The notes under the pieces: generated by a model | Databases searched by the model: none | What the model was told of the DNA's origin: nothing | The model's input: the letters and a program-made list of their open reading frames with translations, nothing else | NCBI GenBank assembly: GCA_020849495.1 | Contig: JADLGD010000085.1 | Coordinates: 1 to 32,060, forward strand | Source of the DNA: Fluviicola sp. | GTDB taxonomy: Bacteria > Bacteroidota > Bacteroidia > Flavobacteriales_D > Crocinitomicaceae | DNA length: 32,060 nt | Reading direction: 5' to 3' | Position numbers and translations under genes: made by a program | Shown here: piece by piece, positions 22,792 through 31,314 of the stretch | Layout: every line of letters starts with the position of its first letter | Position numbering within the stretch: the stretch's first letter is position 1

Positions 22792-24296
22792 CGCTTAACA
22801 GTTACCGCATTCGTTTTCCACACTTCAACATAAGAGTTTGAATTGCGCGGATTGATTTTCTGTACCAAATTATCGACAAAACTCGGTTCAATCGTTGCTT
22901 TTTTCTCCATTTGCGGGTAAAACGGTTTGAAAGATGCGATGCGTTGTTTCAATGAATCTTGTCCAAAGAAGAAAATGTAATCTTGTTTATTTGCAGTAAT
23001 TGTTGCAAGACTTGTGGTATCTTCTCTTCTTCGTTCTAAGAACACAAAATTCCATTTTCCCGCATAGAAATAAGGCATCATTTCAGGGTTCATTTCGCCA
23101 GTAGCTTCAATCAAAATGACTTCATTTCCTTTAACCTGACCATACAACGAATACATGGTGTTGACACGTGATTTTTTAGATGGCATCGTTGAAATCAAGA
23201 GCACCATTGGAATATTGATGACCCAAAAACTCACCCACGAAATCTTCCAGAAGCCATTCCAAAATTTACGCACCCTCATTTCTTGAATGGCCATCATTGC
23301 CAAAATGATTACTAGAGGGAAAATGGTTAAAATAAAACGCTCTTGTCGGTTAGGGAACCAGGTATGGAAAGCTAAAAACAAGAAGGTGGGCACAAAGAGT
23401 ATCGCGTATTTTTTAGCAGATTTGAAGTATCCAATCAAAGCCAAAACACCCAGAGGGAAGAGCAAGAAACCAAACAACACGTAGAAATACATGAAGTAAT
23501 TCTGGTTTTTCATATAGCCCGTTCCTTCGTTCATGTTGTAAATCACGTAGGCTTTAAATTCGGCAAACGGATAACCCCAGATAAGGAAATCGACCAAACC
23601 TTGTGTGAGTAAAAAGAGTAAAATGGCTCCTGCACTGTAATCAAATAGCTTTGACCATTTGCGTGTGAAGAGGTAATAAAAGCCCATTCCAACAGCAAAA
23701 ATGGCAATTTGGTAGCGGAAAGAAATGGCTACTCCAAGCAAAACGCCAGCAAAGAACATGGAAGAGCGTTTATTATCGCGAATGGTGAGCCACACCGACC
23801 ACATCAAGAAAGGAATACTCGCAACTTCAACTAAGTTTCGCACCGAAAGAAATGGCATGGCCCACAAAAGTGCTAAAAGCCAACCAGCATAAGAAGCGGT
23901 CTTTTTATTGCTGAGTTTTTCAGTGATTTTGTATCCGTAATAAATAACCAGTAAGGAAAACACCGCATGGATCACACGGATGAAAAGCATGAGTAGTTTT
24001 GGATCTGCCATTCCGATGGCTTTCATGAGGTAAAGCAAAATGAAATGGATTCCCACATAGGTAAAACTATGTCCTTCTGGCATTCCTGTATTGTCTTTGG
24101 TCCATGGCAACCAATGATTGTAATCGTGTCCATCTACCCAAGAACCAGCAGCTTCGATCACCAAATAATGATCATCGTGCATACCGTAACCTTCTGAAAA
24201 GATGGCAGCAATCAGGCGAATCACCAATCCAGCAAACAGGATTGTTTTCAAGGAGCTAAAATCAATTTTCTTTACTTGTTCCATCATGGCACTCAC
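22788..24296 (-). CDS. GT22-like (Alg9/PIG-B type) GT-C glycosyltransferase
   Basis: 502 aa with about 10-12 membrane segments. The first loop has GYGMHDDHYLVIEAAGSW (acidic H-D-D-H, the likely donor or base site of GT-C enzymes). Further features are GVLLGVAISFRYQIAIFAVG (like the G-x-x-x-R-x-x-x family helix) and WFPNRQERFILTIFPL, close to the H-K-E-x-R-F motif of GT22 mannosyltransferases. Such enzymes use polyprenyl-phosphate sugars. It is not adjacent to the main glycan operon and its acceptor is unknown. A TACCTTTG box on the minus strand (24315-24308) lies 11 bases before the start and may be its promoter. Confidence 0.78.
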   Translation of the reverse strand: MSAMMEQVKKIDFSSLKTILFAGLVIRLIAAIFSEGYGMHDDHYLVIEAAGSWVDGHDYNHWLPWTKDNTGMPEGHSFTYVGIHFILLYLMKAIGMADPKLLMLFIRVIHAVFSLLVIYYGYKITEKLSNKKTASYAGWLLALLWAMPFLSVRNLVEVASIPFLMWSVWLTIRDNKRSSMFFAGVLLGVAISFRYQIAIFAVGMGFYYLFTRKWSKLFDYSAGAILLFLLTQGLVDFLIWGYPFAEFKAYVIYNMNEGTGYMKNQNYFMYFYVLFGFLLFPLGVLALIGYFKSAKKYAILFVPTFLFLAFHTWFPNRQERFILTIFPLVIILAMMAIQEMRVRKFWNGFWKISWVSFWVINIPMVLLISTMPSKKSRVNTMYSLYGQVKGNEVILIEATGEMNPEMMPYFYAGKWNFVFLERRREDTTSLATITANKQDYIFFFGQDSLKQRIASFKPFYPQMEKKATIEPSFVDNLVQKINPRNSNSYVEVWKTNAVTVKR

Positions 24297-24651
24297 ATTT
24301 TCAGTTGCAAAGGTAGGGCTTTATCGTTTCCAAGAGATGAAATTAATGAGAATAAAAAAAGCGACTAAATCTTCAAGCTTTTTCAAAAAATCAACCATTG
24401 TAACACCAATTGCTTCTTTTGTATCATTATGCGGAAATGTAAAACCTTTATGACACTGAAATAAATCTTTGAATTAAACTAATTAAACCAAAAACTAGAA
24501 ATTCCAACTATTCACCACACTTGTATCTTTGTTAGATACAATCTGTTCATCAACTATCAGATCGAAGTTAGATGAAATGAATTAAATTAGTAGATTAAGA
24601 AAGTCTTAGTCTTTAACAATCTTAAGTATAGGAAATATACCTGTTTTTATT
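24297..24651. other. 355-base AT-rich intergenic stretch
   Basis: No gene longer than a shadow was found on either strand. It contains a candidate promoter box for the minus-strand GT22-like gene (24308-24315), and an inverted repeat with an embedded promoter-like box for the plus-strand T9SS gene (24521-24541). The leader from there to the ATG at 24652 would be about 115 bases; I see no recognisable riboswitch in it. Confidence 0.5.
24521..24541 (+). promoter_or_regulatory. Palindrome containing a -7-like box
   Basis: TTGTATCT (24521-24528) and AGATACAA (24534-24541) form a perfect 8-base inverted repeat with a 5-base spacer. TATCTTTG (24524-24531) inside it matches TAnnTTTG on the plus strand. 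An operator overlapping a promoter for the secreted-protein gene would look like this; chance in AT-rich DNA is possible. Confidence 0.35.
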
Positions 24652-25620
24652 ATGCGTGTTTTCATTAGTTGCATTTCTGTTTTATTTAGCTTTTTTGGCT
24701 TTGCTCAAGATAGAGTGTTTTCTTGTGGAAATAATGGTGAGATTATAGAATTCAATAACCAAACGTGTTCCGCAAGAAGCCTTGGAGTTTATGATGTGTT
24801 TGGCGATATTGCTGTAACTCAGAATGGAGAAATTTATGGTATAATTGATAGACTTTATCGTATTGATACCATTTCTCAAATTTCTGTTGCAATAAGTCCT
24901 GTATTAATTTCAAATATTGGAGGATTAGGTTTGTTGGCATTAGATAATAACACCTTATTGTATGACAAGAGTGATTCACTTTTTCTCTATGATTTGACAA
25001 CTAATATTGAATCACTTCTTGGTGTTGTTGGATATGGAACTAATGGTGATTTCGCCATGTTTGAAGGATTAATCTATATGATTTCTAATAATAATGAATT
25101 AATTAGAATCGAACTAGACTCAAGTAATACTTCAATTCAGACAATTACTAATATTGGTGTTCTCGGAAATATTTCATTTAATCCATATGGCATATTCACA
25201 ACGTACATAAATTGTACATCCAGTTTGAGGAGACTGTTTTTAATTGACGGAAAAACAATATATTCAGTCAATGAAACTAATGCTCAAGTAGAAGAAATCT
25301 GCACTTTGCAAAACCAAGAAATATCATTTGGTGCTGCAACTCTATATGGAAGTGACAACGGTTCTTTTACAGGAATCATCCCAAACGTTTTTACTCCGAA
25401 TGGTGATGGAGTAAATGATGAATACAGAATTGATTCAACTGACAATATTTCACTTTTCCAAATTATCAATAGATGGGGTAATGTTGTTTATTCATGGAGT
25501 TCTGGAGTCTTAAATTGGGATGGAAAAGATGTTTCCGAAGGAGTTTATTTTTATCGAATCCAATACATAAGTTGTAGTGAGGAGTTAACAAAAACAGGTC
25601 ATATTACTTTGCTTAAATAA
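24652..25620 (+). CDS. T9SS type B secreted protein with propeller-like body
   Basis: 322 aa. A signal peptide (MRVFISCISVLFSFFGFAQ) is followed by repeated short strands such as GDIAVTQNGEIYGI, GLGLLALDNNTLLYD and GDFAMFEGLIYMIS, consistent with a beta-propeller. The C-terminal 85 residues start at PNVFTPNGDGVNDEYRI and continue FQIINRWGNVVYSW, WDGKDVSEGVYFYRI, ending TKTGHITLLK. This is the gliding-motility-associated (CHU_C, type B) T9SS sorting domain, so the protein is secreted across the outer membrane and probably held at the surface or in the matrix. No catalytic motif seen. The gene looks more AT-rich than its neighbours and stands alone between long non-coding stretches. Confidence 0.88.
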   Translation: MRVFISCISVLFSFFGFAQDRVFSCGNNGEIIEFNNQTCSARSLGVYDVFGDIAVTQNGEIYGIIDRLYRIDTISQISVAISPVLISNIGGLGLLALDNNTLLYDKSDSLFLYDLTTNIESLLGVVGYGTNGDFAMFEGLIYMISNNNELIRIELDSSNTSIQTITNIGVLGNISFNPYGIFTTYINCTSSLRRLFLIDGKTIYSVNETNAQVEEICTLQNQEISFGAATLYGSDNGSFTGIIPNVFTPNGDGVNDEYRIDSTDNISLFQIINRWGNVVYSWSSGVLNWDGKDVSEGVYFYRIQYISCSEELTKTGHITLLK

Positions 25621-25824
25621 TGAATATGAAAGTCGATAAAAATTATCATTTGTCTATATGACAAGTACTAATTTCTCAATATAAGAGGTAAATAGTAAAA
25701 ATTGAAATTAAATCTAAAAGTAGTACCTATTCACCACTCCATTAAGGTACAAATGAAGCTGCTTTAAATTTATTAAACTCACCTAAAACTACTTCTCTTG
25801 AGAGAAAAACAAAATGTTTCTTCA

Positions 25825-25856
25825 CAAAAAAAGTCGGAAGATTGCTCTTCCGACTT
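25825..25856 (-). terminator. Rho-independent terminator of ahcY
   Basis: AAGTCGGAAGA (25831-25841), loop TTGC, TCTTCCGACTT (25846-25856): an 11-bp perfect stem, followed on the minus strand by a run of T. It lies 20 bases after the ahcY stop. In the 256-base gap 25621-25876 I see nothing else of note. Confidence 0.85.
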
Positions 25857-25876
25857 TCCGTATTTCAATCCAAGGA

Positions 25877-27190
25877 TTAATATCTGTAGTGTTCAGCTTT
25901 GAATGGACCTTCAACAGCCACACCGATGTAATCAGCTTGATCTTTTGAAAGTGTTTCCAATTCAACACCGATTTTAGCTAAATGCAAACGAGCCACTTTC
26001 TCATCCAAGTGTTTTGGAAGCATGTACACGTCATTTCCGTAGTTAGCGCTGTTTTGCCATAACTCCAATTGAGCCAATGTTTGGTTCGTGAACGAGTTAG
26101 ACATTACAAATGAAGGGTGACCAGTAGCACAACCTAAATTCACCAAACGACCTTCAGCCAAGATGATGATTTCGTTTCCTTTTACGTTGTAAATATCCAC
26201 TTGTGGTTTTACTGTGTATTTTGTAGAACCGTAGTTGTTGTTCAACCAAGCCATATCGATTTCGTTATCGAAGTGACCGATGTTACAAACGATTGCTTTG
26301 TCTTTCATTTTCTCGAAATGACGACCAACAACGATGTCTTTGTTACCAGTAGTTGTAACGATGATATCACCTAAGTGAACCACTGAATCCAATTTTTTCA
26401 CTTCGAATCCGTCCATTGCAGCTTGCAACGCACAAATTGGATCGATTTCCGTAACGATTACACGAGCACCAGCACCACGCAATGAAGCAGCAGAACCTTT
26501 ACCAACGTCTCCGTAACCACAAACAACAGCTACTTTACCAGCCATCATCACGTCTGTAGCACGACGAATTGAATCTACCAAAGACTCTTTACATCCGTAT
26601 TTGTTGTCAAATTTAGATTTCGTAACTGAGTCGTTTACGTTGATTGCAGGCATTACCAACGTTCCGTTTTTCACACGCTCATACAAACGGTGAACACCTG
26701 TAGTCGTCTCTTCAGACAAACCACGAATATCTTTCGTCAATTCTGGGAAACGATCGAAAACCATATTTGTTAAGTCACCTCCATCGTCCAAAATCATGTT
26801 CAACGGTTGACCTCCTTCAAATGCGAAGATTGTTTGTTCGATACACCAATCAAATTCTTCCTCGTTCATACCTTTCCAAGCATAAACTGGAATTCCAGCA
26901 GCAGCAATTGCAGCAGCCGCGTGATCTTGTGTAGAGAAAATGTTACAAGATGACCAAGTAACTTCAGCTCCCAATTCAATCAATGTTTCGATCAACACTG
27001 CTGTTTGAATCGTCATGTGAAGACATCCTGCGATACGAGCACCTTTCAATGGTTTAGAAGCACCATATTCAGCACGCAAAGACATTAATCCTGGCATTTC
27101 AGCTTCAGCTAATTTAATCTCTTTTCGTCCCCATTCTGCAAGGCTAATGTCTTTAACTTTGTAAGCTAATCTTTCTGTTGTATTACTCAT
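25877..27190 (-). CDS. ahcY: Adenosylhomocysteinase (S-adenosylhomocysteine hydrolase)
   Basis: 437 aa, full length. Signatures: [19 protein letters not shown] near the N-terminus, [38 protein letters not shown] with the Lys and Asp of the active site, and the NAD-binding [20 protein letters not shown]. The C-terminus is PFKAEHYRY, the conserved K-x-x-x-Y-R-Y end that reaches the NAD site of the neighbouring subunit. It splits S-adenosylhomocysteine into adenosine and homocysteine and so supports all SAM-dependent methylation. A promoter-like box precedes it and a strong terminator follows, so it is a single-gene unit. Confidence 0.97.
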   Translation of the reverse strand: MSNTTERLAYKVKDISLAEWGRKEIKLAEAEMPGLMSLRAEYGASKPLKGARIAGCLHMTIQTAVLIETLIELGAEVTWSSCNIFSTQDHAAAAIAAAGIPVYAWKGMNEEEFDWCIEQTIFAFEGGQPLNMILDDGGDLTNMVFDRFPELTKDIRGLSEETTTGVHRLYERVKNGTLVMPAINVNDSVTKSKFDNKYGCKESLVDSIRRATDVMMAGKVAVVCGYGDVGKGSAASLRGAGARVIVTEIDPICALQAAMDGFEVKKLDSVVHLGDIIVTTTGNKDIVVGRHFEKMKDKAIVCNIGHFDNEIDMAWLNNNYGSTKYTVKPQVDIYNVKGNEIIILAEGRLVNLGCATGHPSFVMSNSFTNQTLAQLELWQNSANYGNDVYMLPKHLDEKVARLHLAKIGVELETLSKDQADYIGVAVEGPFKAEHYRY

Positions 27191-27219
27191 AAATGATAAT
27201 TTGCTCTTTTTTAAGGTTA

Positions 27220-27227
27220 CAAAGATA
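27220..27227 (-). promoter_or_regulatory. Candidate -7 promoter box of ahcY
   Basis: TATCTTTG on the minus strand, 29 bases before the ahcY ATG. A TTTAG near 27250-27246 sits at about the -33 distance as an imperfect TTTG. Confidence 0.5.
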
Positions 27228-27325
27228 CAGCATAGGTTTGAGAATCTAAAATTGTAGCTAAAAGTTTCTTATTCAGCATCCTTTAAAATTGTATTTTTAC
27301 TAAATTCGTCCAAAAAACAGTACCC

Positions 27326-28021
27326 ATGCTTAGACCTAATGAAGAACGCTCAAATCGCCTAATTATAGTACTTTGGATCTATACTGGCTTTCAAGTCTTA
27401 ACTTCCATTTCAGATATCATGCAATACTTCTTATTACGTGATATTCAAAAAGGAACATTTAACATGCAAGAAATAAATGCGAACGATTTTCGTCAATCAA
27501 TTGTAGGTATAATTATGTTGCTTTTTTACATTGGTGTTGCCATCGTGTTCATCCAATGGTTTAGAAGAGCCTACTACAACTTGCATCAATTATCCAATAA
27601 ATGCTCCTTCGCAGAAGGATGGGCAGCGGGCGCATGGTTTGTTCCATTTATGAATTTAGGTAGACCATTCACGATCATGAGAGAAATGGTTGACATTGCT
27701 GAAGGCATGCTAATCAAACAGGGTCATGTTGAAGAAGACACGAGCAGAAGACGTTCGGTAGGTATTTGGTGGACATTGTGGATTATCATATCAATTGTTA
27801 GTAGCTCAAATTCTAGAATTCAAACAAAATCAGATTCAATCGATGTTATTACGACTACAACCTTGATTGATATTGCAATCGCTTGGTCATTTATTCCACT
27901 AACTTTTGTTACCGTTAGAATGATTAAAAAATATGCTGAATTGGAAAAGTATTTACCTTATTTGAGTGAAAAAAGTCAAGAAATTAAAATTGATGATTCT
28001 GATATTTTAGATGCGCTTTAA
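27326..28021 (+). CDS. DUF4328 domain membrane protein
   Basis: 231 aa. Hydrophobic segments at about 13-32 (LIIVLWIYTGFQVLTSI), 58-76 (SIVGIIMLLFYIGVAIVFIQ), 145-162 (GIWWTLWIIISIVSS) and 183-202 (LIDIAIAWSFIPLTFVTVRM). The segments WFRRAYYNLHQL, EGWAAGAWFVPFMNLGRPF and GIWWTLWII are the conserved core of DUF4328 (aromatic-rich, with a P-F-x-N-L-x-x-P turn). The family has no known function to me. The gene stands alone, divergent from ahcY and convergent with the phosphatase-like gene. Confidence 0.83.
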   Translation: MLRPNEERSNRLIIVLWIYTGFQVLTSISDIMQYFLLRDIQKGTFNMQEINANDFRQSIVGIIMLLFYIGVAIVFIQWFRRAYYNLHQLSNKCSFAEGWAAGAWFVPFMNLGRPFTIMREMVDIAEGMLIKQGHVEEDTSRRRSVGIWWTLWIIISIVSSSNSRIQTKSDSIDVITTTTLIDIAIAWSFIPLTFVTVRMIKKYAELEKYLPYLSEKSQEIKIDDSDILDAL

Positions 28022-28083
28022 AATCAATTTGGTGTGCCAATCAAGTACAAAACACTCGCAGGACCAGATTCAAAAAAATACAA

Positions 28084-29019
28084 CTATTGTGGTAAAAACA
28101 AATCCCACATCACTTTACCGTGACCGTATTTCATTCGTAAACCCAACAATTCAGCAACCGTTGGCGCAATGTCTATTTGCTCGTAATTTTTATTGATCAC
28201 CGTGTTTTTCTTGAAATCGGGAGAAATGGCAAACAACTCGATGTGTCGGCAACCTTCGCAATTATCGCCATGACTGACATACCCGTCTAACCATCCTTTT
28301 GTGTGTCTCCCGTGATCATTCGTTACAATCAAGGTTGTTTGATCTTTGTAATCTGGATGGGTTTGAATGAGTTGGTAAATATCTGCCACATATTGATCGG
28401 TGCGTTTGATGGCATTGAGGTAAGCCAATGAATCAGCTAAATGACCATAAGTATCCGGTTCTTTAAAATTCACTACCATCAATCTAGGAACACCAGAGTT
28501 GAGTTGCGCCATCACATTGAGATAAGTAATCGTATCCGCTCTGTAGCCACCCGTTCCATTTCCATTCACGCCACAATCTTTGTAACATTGAAATTGATTG
28601 TAATAAGCTGGCAGTGAAGTATTGCTCAGTATATGCAATTTATCTTTGGAAGCAATCAAAGTTGCATAAGAAGGATAGCCGTAACGCTCCACATACATTT
28701 GCAGTAAACTAGGAAAATGAGGCAATTCTGAACCATTATTGGCAATTGCATCGTAAACACCGGTACAAATTGCAGTGTGTCCAGGATTGGTAAACGTAAC
28801 GCCGTTGTTTCGGAAATTCGACACCATTACACCTTCGTTCAAGAGTCCATAACGCATCGGAATGAATGCATGAGAAGAATCTCCCCACGTTTCGGAATAC
28901 CTTGGACCATCGATCACCAAAATAATGACCCTTCTGGTCTTGTAGGTTCTTACATTGCTCTCGTGTTTACAGGAAACCAAGGCAAGTAAGAAAATCAAAG
29001 AAAGATACACACGAAACAT
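28084..29019 (-). CDS. Alkaline-phosphatase-fold lipoprotein (phosphodiesterase/NPP-like)
   Basis: 311 aa. The N-terminus MFRVYLSLIFLLALVSCKHE has a lipobox (LVSC, Cys17). Metal and active-site motifs of the superfamily are present: VIILVIDGPRYSETWG (metal Asp), NNGVTFTNPGHTAICTG (candidate nucleophile Thr), VVNFKEPDTYGHLAD (D-x-x-G-H), LIVTNDHGRHTKG (D-H-G) and YVSHGDNCEG (His). The C-terminal part YEQIDIAPTVAELLGL is the common ending of sulfatase and NPP-like enzymes. No sulfatase C/S-x-P-S-R signature, so a phosphodiesterase or phosphatase is more likely than a sulfatase. Located at the envelope. Substrate unknown. It is preceded by the yqeY terminator. Confidence 0.85.
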   Translation of the reverse strand: MFRVYLSLIFLLALVSCKHESNVRTYKTRRVIILVIDGPRYSETWGDSSHAFIPMRYGLLNEGVMVSNFRNNGVTFTNPGHTAICTGVYDAIANNGSELPHFPSLLQMYVERYGYPSYATLIASKDKLHILSNTSLPAYYNQFQCYKDCGVNGNGTGGYRADTITYLNVMAQLNSGVPRLMVVNFKEPDTYGHLADSLAYLNAIKRTDQYVADIYQLIQTHPDYKDQTTLIVTNDHGRHTKGWLDGYVSHGDNCEGCRHIELFAISPDFKKNTVINKNYEQIDIAPTVAELLGLRMKYGHGKVMWDLFLPQ

Positions 29020-29041
29020 GATGCAAGTTAAAACATTTTAG

Positions 29042-29075
29042 CGAAAAAAAAATCCCTCTCCAAAGAAAGGGATTT
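29042..29075 (-). terminator. Rho-independent terminator after yqeY
   Basis: AAATCCCT (29050-29057) pairs with AGGGATTT (29068-29075) around a 10-base loop, followed on the minus strand by about nine T. It lies between the yqeY stop and the start of the phosphatase-like gene and separates them. Confidence 0.75.
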
Positions 29076-29124
29076 ACCAACAATAAAAAACAAAGTCTAA
29101 GGGACTTGTCTTAGAATAAAGCCA

Positions 29125-29574
29125 TTACAAATTTGCCAATGCTTCTTTCACTAATTCAGCTACACGTTTACCGTCAGCTTTACCAGCTAATTGACCATTG
29201 ATTGGTCCCATAATCTTACCCATGTCTGAAGGACCACTCGCTCCTACTTCTGCAATTTTTGCAGCGATCGCAGCTTTGATTTCGTCGTCCGACATCATTT
29301 TAGGCATGTATTCTTCAATCACTTTCGCTTGGAACAATTCTTCATCCGCTAAGTCTTGACGTGCTTGATCCACATACAAAGCATAAGTATCCATGCGTTG
29401 TTTGTACAATTTCAACACGATTTTATTGGCTGCTTCGTCGCTCACTTCACCAGTTCCGGAAGTCGCTTCTAACAACAATTTACTTTTGATATCACGCAAT
29501 GCAGCAAGACGCTCTTTGTCTTTCGCCAACATCGCGGTTTTGATATCTTGATTGATGCGTTCTGTAAAATTCAT
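29125..29574 (-). CDS. yqeY: GatB/YqeY domain protein
   Basis: 149 aa, the full length of free-standing YqeY proteins. MNFTERINQDIKTAMLAKDK at the start, ALRDIKSKLLL, VIEEYMPKMMSDDEIKAAI and SDMGKIMGPINGQLAGKAD near the end match the family throughout. The domain is related to the tail of GatB, which helps tRNA-dependent amidation, but the exact role of the free-standing form is not settled. In Bacteroidota it commonly follows ftsZ, as here. It is separated from ftsZ by a hairpin repeat and ends at a terminator. Confidence 0.93.
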   Translation of the reverse strand: MNFTERINQDIKTAMLAKDKERLAALRDIKSKLLLEATSGTGEVSDEAANKIVLKLYKQRMDTYALYVDQARQDLADEELFQAKVIEEYMPKMMSDDEIKAAIAAKIAEVGASGPSDMGKIMGPINGQLAGKADGKRVAELVKEALANL

Positions 29575-29590
29575 TTCTTATGAGATTTAA

Positions 29591-29644
29591 GACTAAAGAA
29601 ATAAGACCATAGACTGATTTGTCTTTGGTCTTATGTCCTTTGTC
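29591..29644. repeat. Hairpin-forming AGAC/GTCT-type intergenic repeat
   Basis: ATAAGACCATAGAC (29601-29614), spacer of 6, then GTCTTTGGTCTTAT (29621-29634): 13 of 14 positions pair. Flanking AAAG/CTTT and GAC/GTC pairs extend it with small internal loops to about 29591-29644. The whole gap is built of near-copies of an AAGAC-like word. It lies in the 82-base gap between ftsZ and yqeY and could be an attenuator or simply a genomic repeat. Confidence 0.7.
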
Positions 29645-29656
29645 TGCAAGTCTTTA

Positions 29657-31246
29657 TTAATCTACGTTATCGTGTAAAAATGAATTGTTCGTTTTCAATC
29701 CACCATTATCATCCGACAAACCAAAACGGCTTACGCGTTGTTCATCGCTTTTTTTGATGGTTTCTAATTGAATATTGCGGCGTACGAAAGCTGGTTCATC
29801 TTCCAATTCTTTCAAGCCTTCTGCTTTTTTCAATTTGAAATTGTATTCACGGATACGCTCCATACGTTCGTTGTTACGACGTTGCATTTCTTCAGCAGAA
29901 ATTGGCGCACGTGATGGATCTACTACGTTTTCTAAATTCACTTTAGCCTCTACTTCATCTTCTAAGAAGAAACGTTTTGGCTCCTCTGCTACTGGCTCCT
30001 CAACAATTGTTGAAGTTGGAGTAGTCATGGTTTTCGCTTCATTGGACAAGTCCCAATCAAAATCAACTGTATTTGAAGTTGTTTCCGTAACGATTGTCTC
30101 TACAACTGTTGTTGAAGTGATCGTCTCTTCTACTTTCGTTTCAACCGATTTCAAAAAAGGCTCTTCTGCAACTGGAGTTGACTCAATAATTTGCGTAGGA
30201 GAAGTCAAAGGAGCTTTGATCTCATTTTTTGGCTCTTCTTCCAATTTGCGAACTGTGCGCTCAGGTGCTTTTTCAAATCCAGTAACTGGAGAAGAATTGA
30301 ATCCTGTAGCCACCAAAGTGATGCACAATTTATCACCCAAAGTTGGATCATAACCGTGACCCCAGATCACATCTGCAGTTGAACCAGCTTCGTCTTGGAT
30401 AAAGTCGGTTACTTCACCAATCTCATCCATTGTTACTTCTTTATCACCGTAAGTGATGTTCAACAAGATGTAAGTAGCACCTTCGATGTTATTATCGTTC
30501 AACAATGGTGAATTCAATGCTTCTTTCACTGCATCAATTGCACGTGTTTCACCTTCAGCAGTTGCAGAACCCATGATCGCAACACCGCTGTTACGCATCA
30601 CTGTATTCACATCGTTGAAGTCAACGTTGATTGCACCAGTTGTAGTGATTACTTCAGCAATTCCTTTAGCAGCTGTTGACAACACGTTATCCGCCATTGC
30701 AAATGATTGCGACAAAGACATGTTACCACCAACTTCACGTAAACGCTCATTGTTGATTACCAACAATGTATCTACGTTATTGCGCATTTCTTCTAAACCT
30801 TCTTCAGCTTGTTGTCTTCTACGGCGACCTTCAAAAGCGAAAGGCACAGTAACGATTCCTACTGTAAGGATGTTTAATTCTTTTGCGATTTTAGCAATAA
30901 CCGGTGCAGCACCTGTTCCGGTACCACCTCCCATTCCTGCAGTTACGAATACCATTTTCGTTTGGCGTCCTAACAAATCGCGGATTTCATCAATATTTTC
31001 TACGGCTGCGTTTCTTCCAATTTCAGGAATTGCACCAGCACCTCTACCTTCAGTTAAACTTGGTCCCAATTGAATTTTCAATGGAACAGGTGAAATATCA
31101 AGAGCTTGACGGTCAGTATTACAAACCACGAAGTCAACTCCCTTAATTCCTAAATCATACATGTGGTTAACAGCATTACTTCCGCCACCACCAACACCAA
31201 TCACTTTAATGATTGACGTATCTCCTTTTGGCAAATCGAATTCCAT
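29657..31246 (-). CDS. ftsZ: Cell division protein FtsZ
   Basis: 529 aa. The GTPase domain starts IIKVIGVGGGGSNAVNHMYD, with GMGGGTGTGAAPVIA (tubulin signature, about residue 104), VPFAFEGRRRRQQAEEGL, LLVINNERLREVGG and FNDVNTVMRNSGVAIMGSA. Residues from about 325 form a long, variable, acidic and Thr/Val/Glu-rich linker followed by a basic patch (RRNNERMERIREYNFKLKKA) and a conserved end NNSFLHDNVD. The total is much longer than the roughly 380 residues of E. coli FtsZ but normal for Bacteroidota. It polymerises into the division ring and binds FtsA, which is encoded just upstream. Confidence 0.98.
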   Translation of the reverse strand: MEFDLPKGDTSIIKVIGVGGGGSNAVNHMYDLGIKGVDFVVCNTDRQALDISPVPLKIQLGPSLTEGRGAGAIPEIGRNAAVENIDEIRDLLGRQTKMVFVTAGMGGGTGTGAAPVIAKIAKELNILTVGIVTVPFAFEGRRRRQQAEEGLEEMRNNVDTLLVINNERLREVGGNMSLSQSFAMADNVLSTAAKGIAEVITTTGAINVDFNDVNTVMRNSGVAIMGSATAEGETRAIDAVKEALNSPLLNDNNIEGATYILLNITYGDKEVTMDEIGEVTDFIQDEAGSTADVIWGHGYDPTLGDKLCITLVATGFNSSPVTGFEKAPERTVRKLEEEPKNEIKAPLTSPTQIIESTPVAEEPFLKSVETKVEETITSTTVVETIVTETTSNTVDFDWDLSNEAKTMTTPTSTIVEEPVAEEPKRFFLEDEVEAKVNLENVVDPSRAPISAEEMQRRNNERMERIREYNFKLKKAEGLKELEDEPAFVRRNIQLETIKKSDEQRVSRFGLSDDNGGLKTNNSFLHDNVD

Positions 31247-31314
31247 ATGCTTTGCTTTTTTTATTGTTGTGTTATTGTTGTCTTTTTATTTCTTCTTCTA
31301 TCGAGGCGGAACAA

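Noticed and set aside
25650-25664. Palindrome TTGTC-TATAT-GACAA after the T9SS gene as a terminator.
   Set aside because: Five-base arms and no following T-run; too weak to call.
24508-25737. An 11-base direct repeat CTATTCACCAC at 24508-24518 and 25727-25737 flanking the AT-rich T9SS gene, possibly marking an insertion.
   Set aside because: Eleven bases with no inverted termini, integrase or tRNA site nearby; chance is plausible and neighbouring bases do not match well.
30486-31073. Long open frame of 195 codons on the plus strand opposite ftsZ, and a 192-codon one at 29775-30353.
   Set aside because: They mirror the codon pattern of ftsZ, contain no recognisable domain and have no promoter or ribosome-binding signal.
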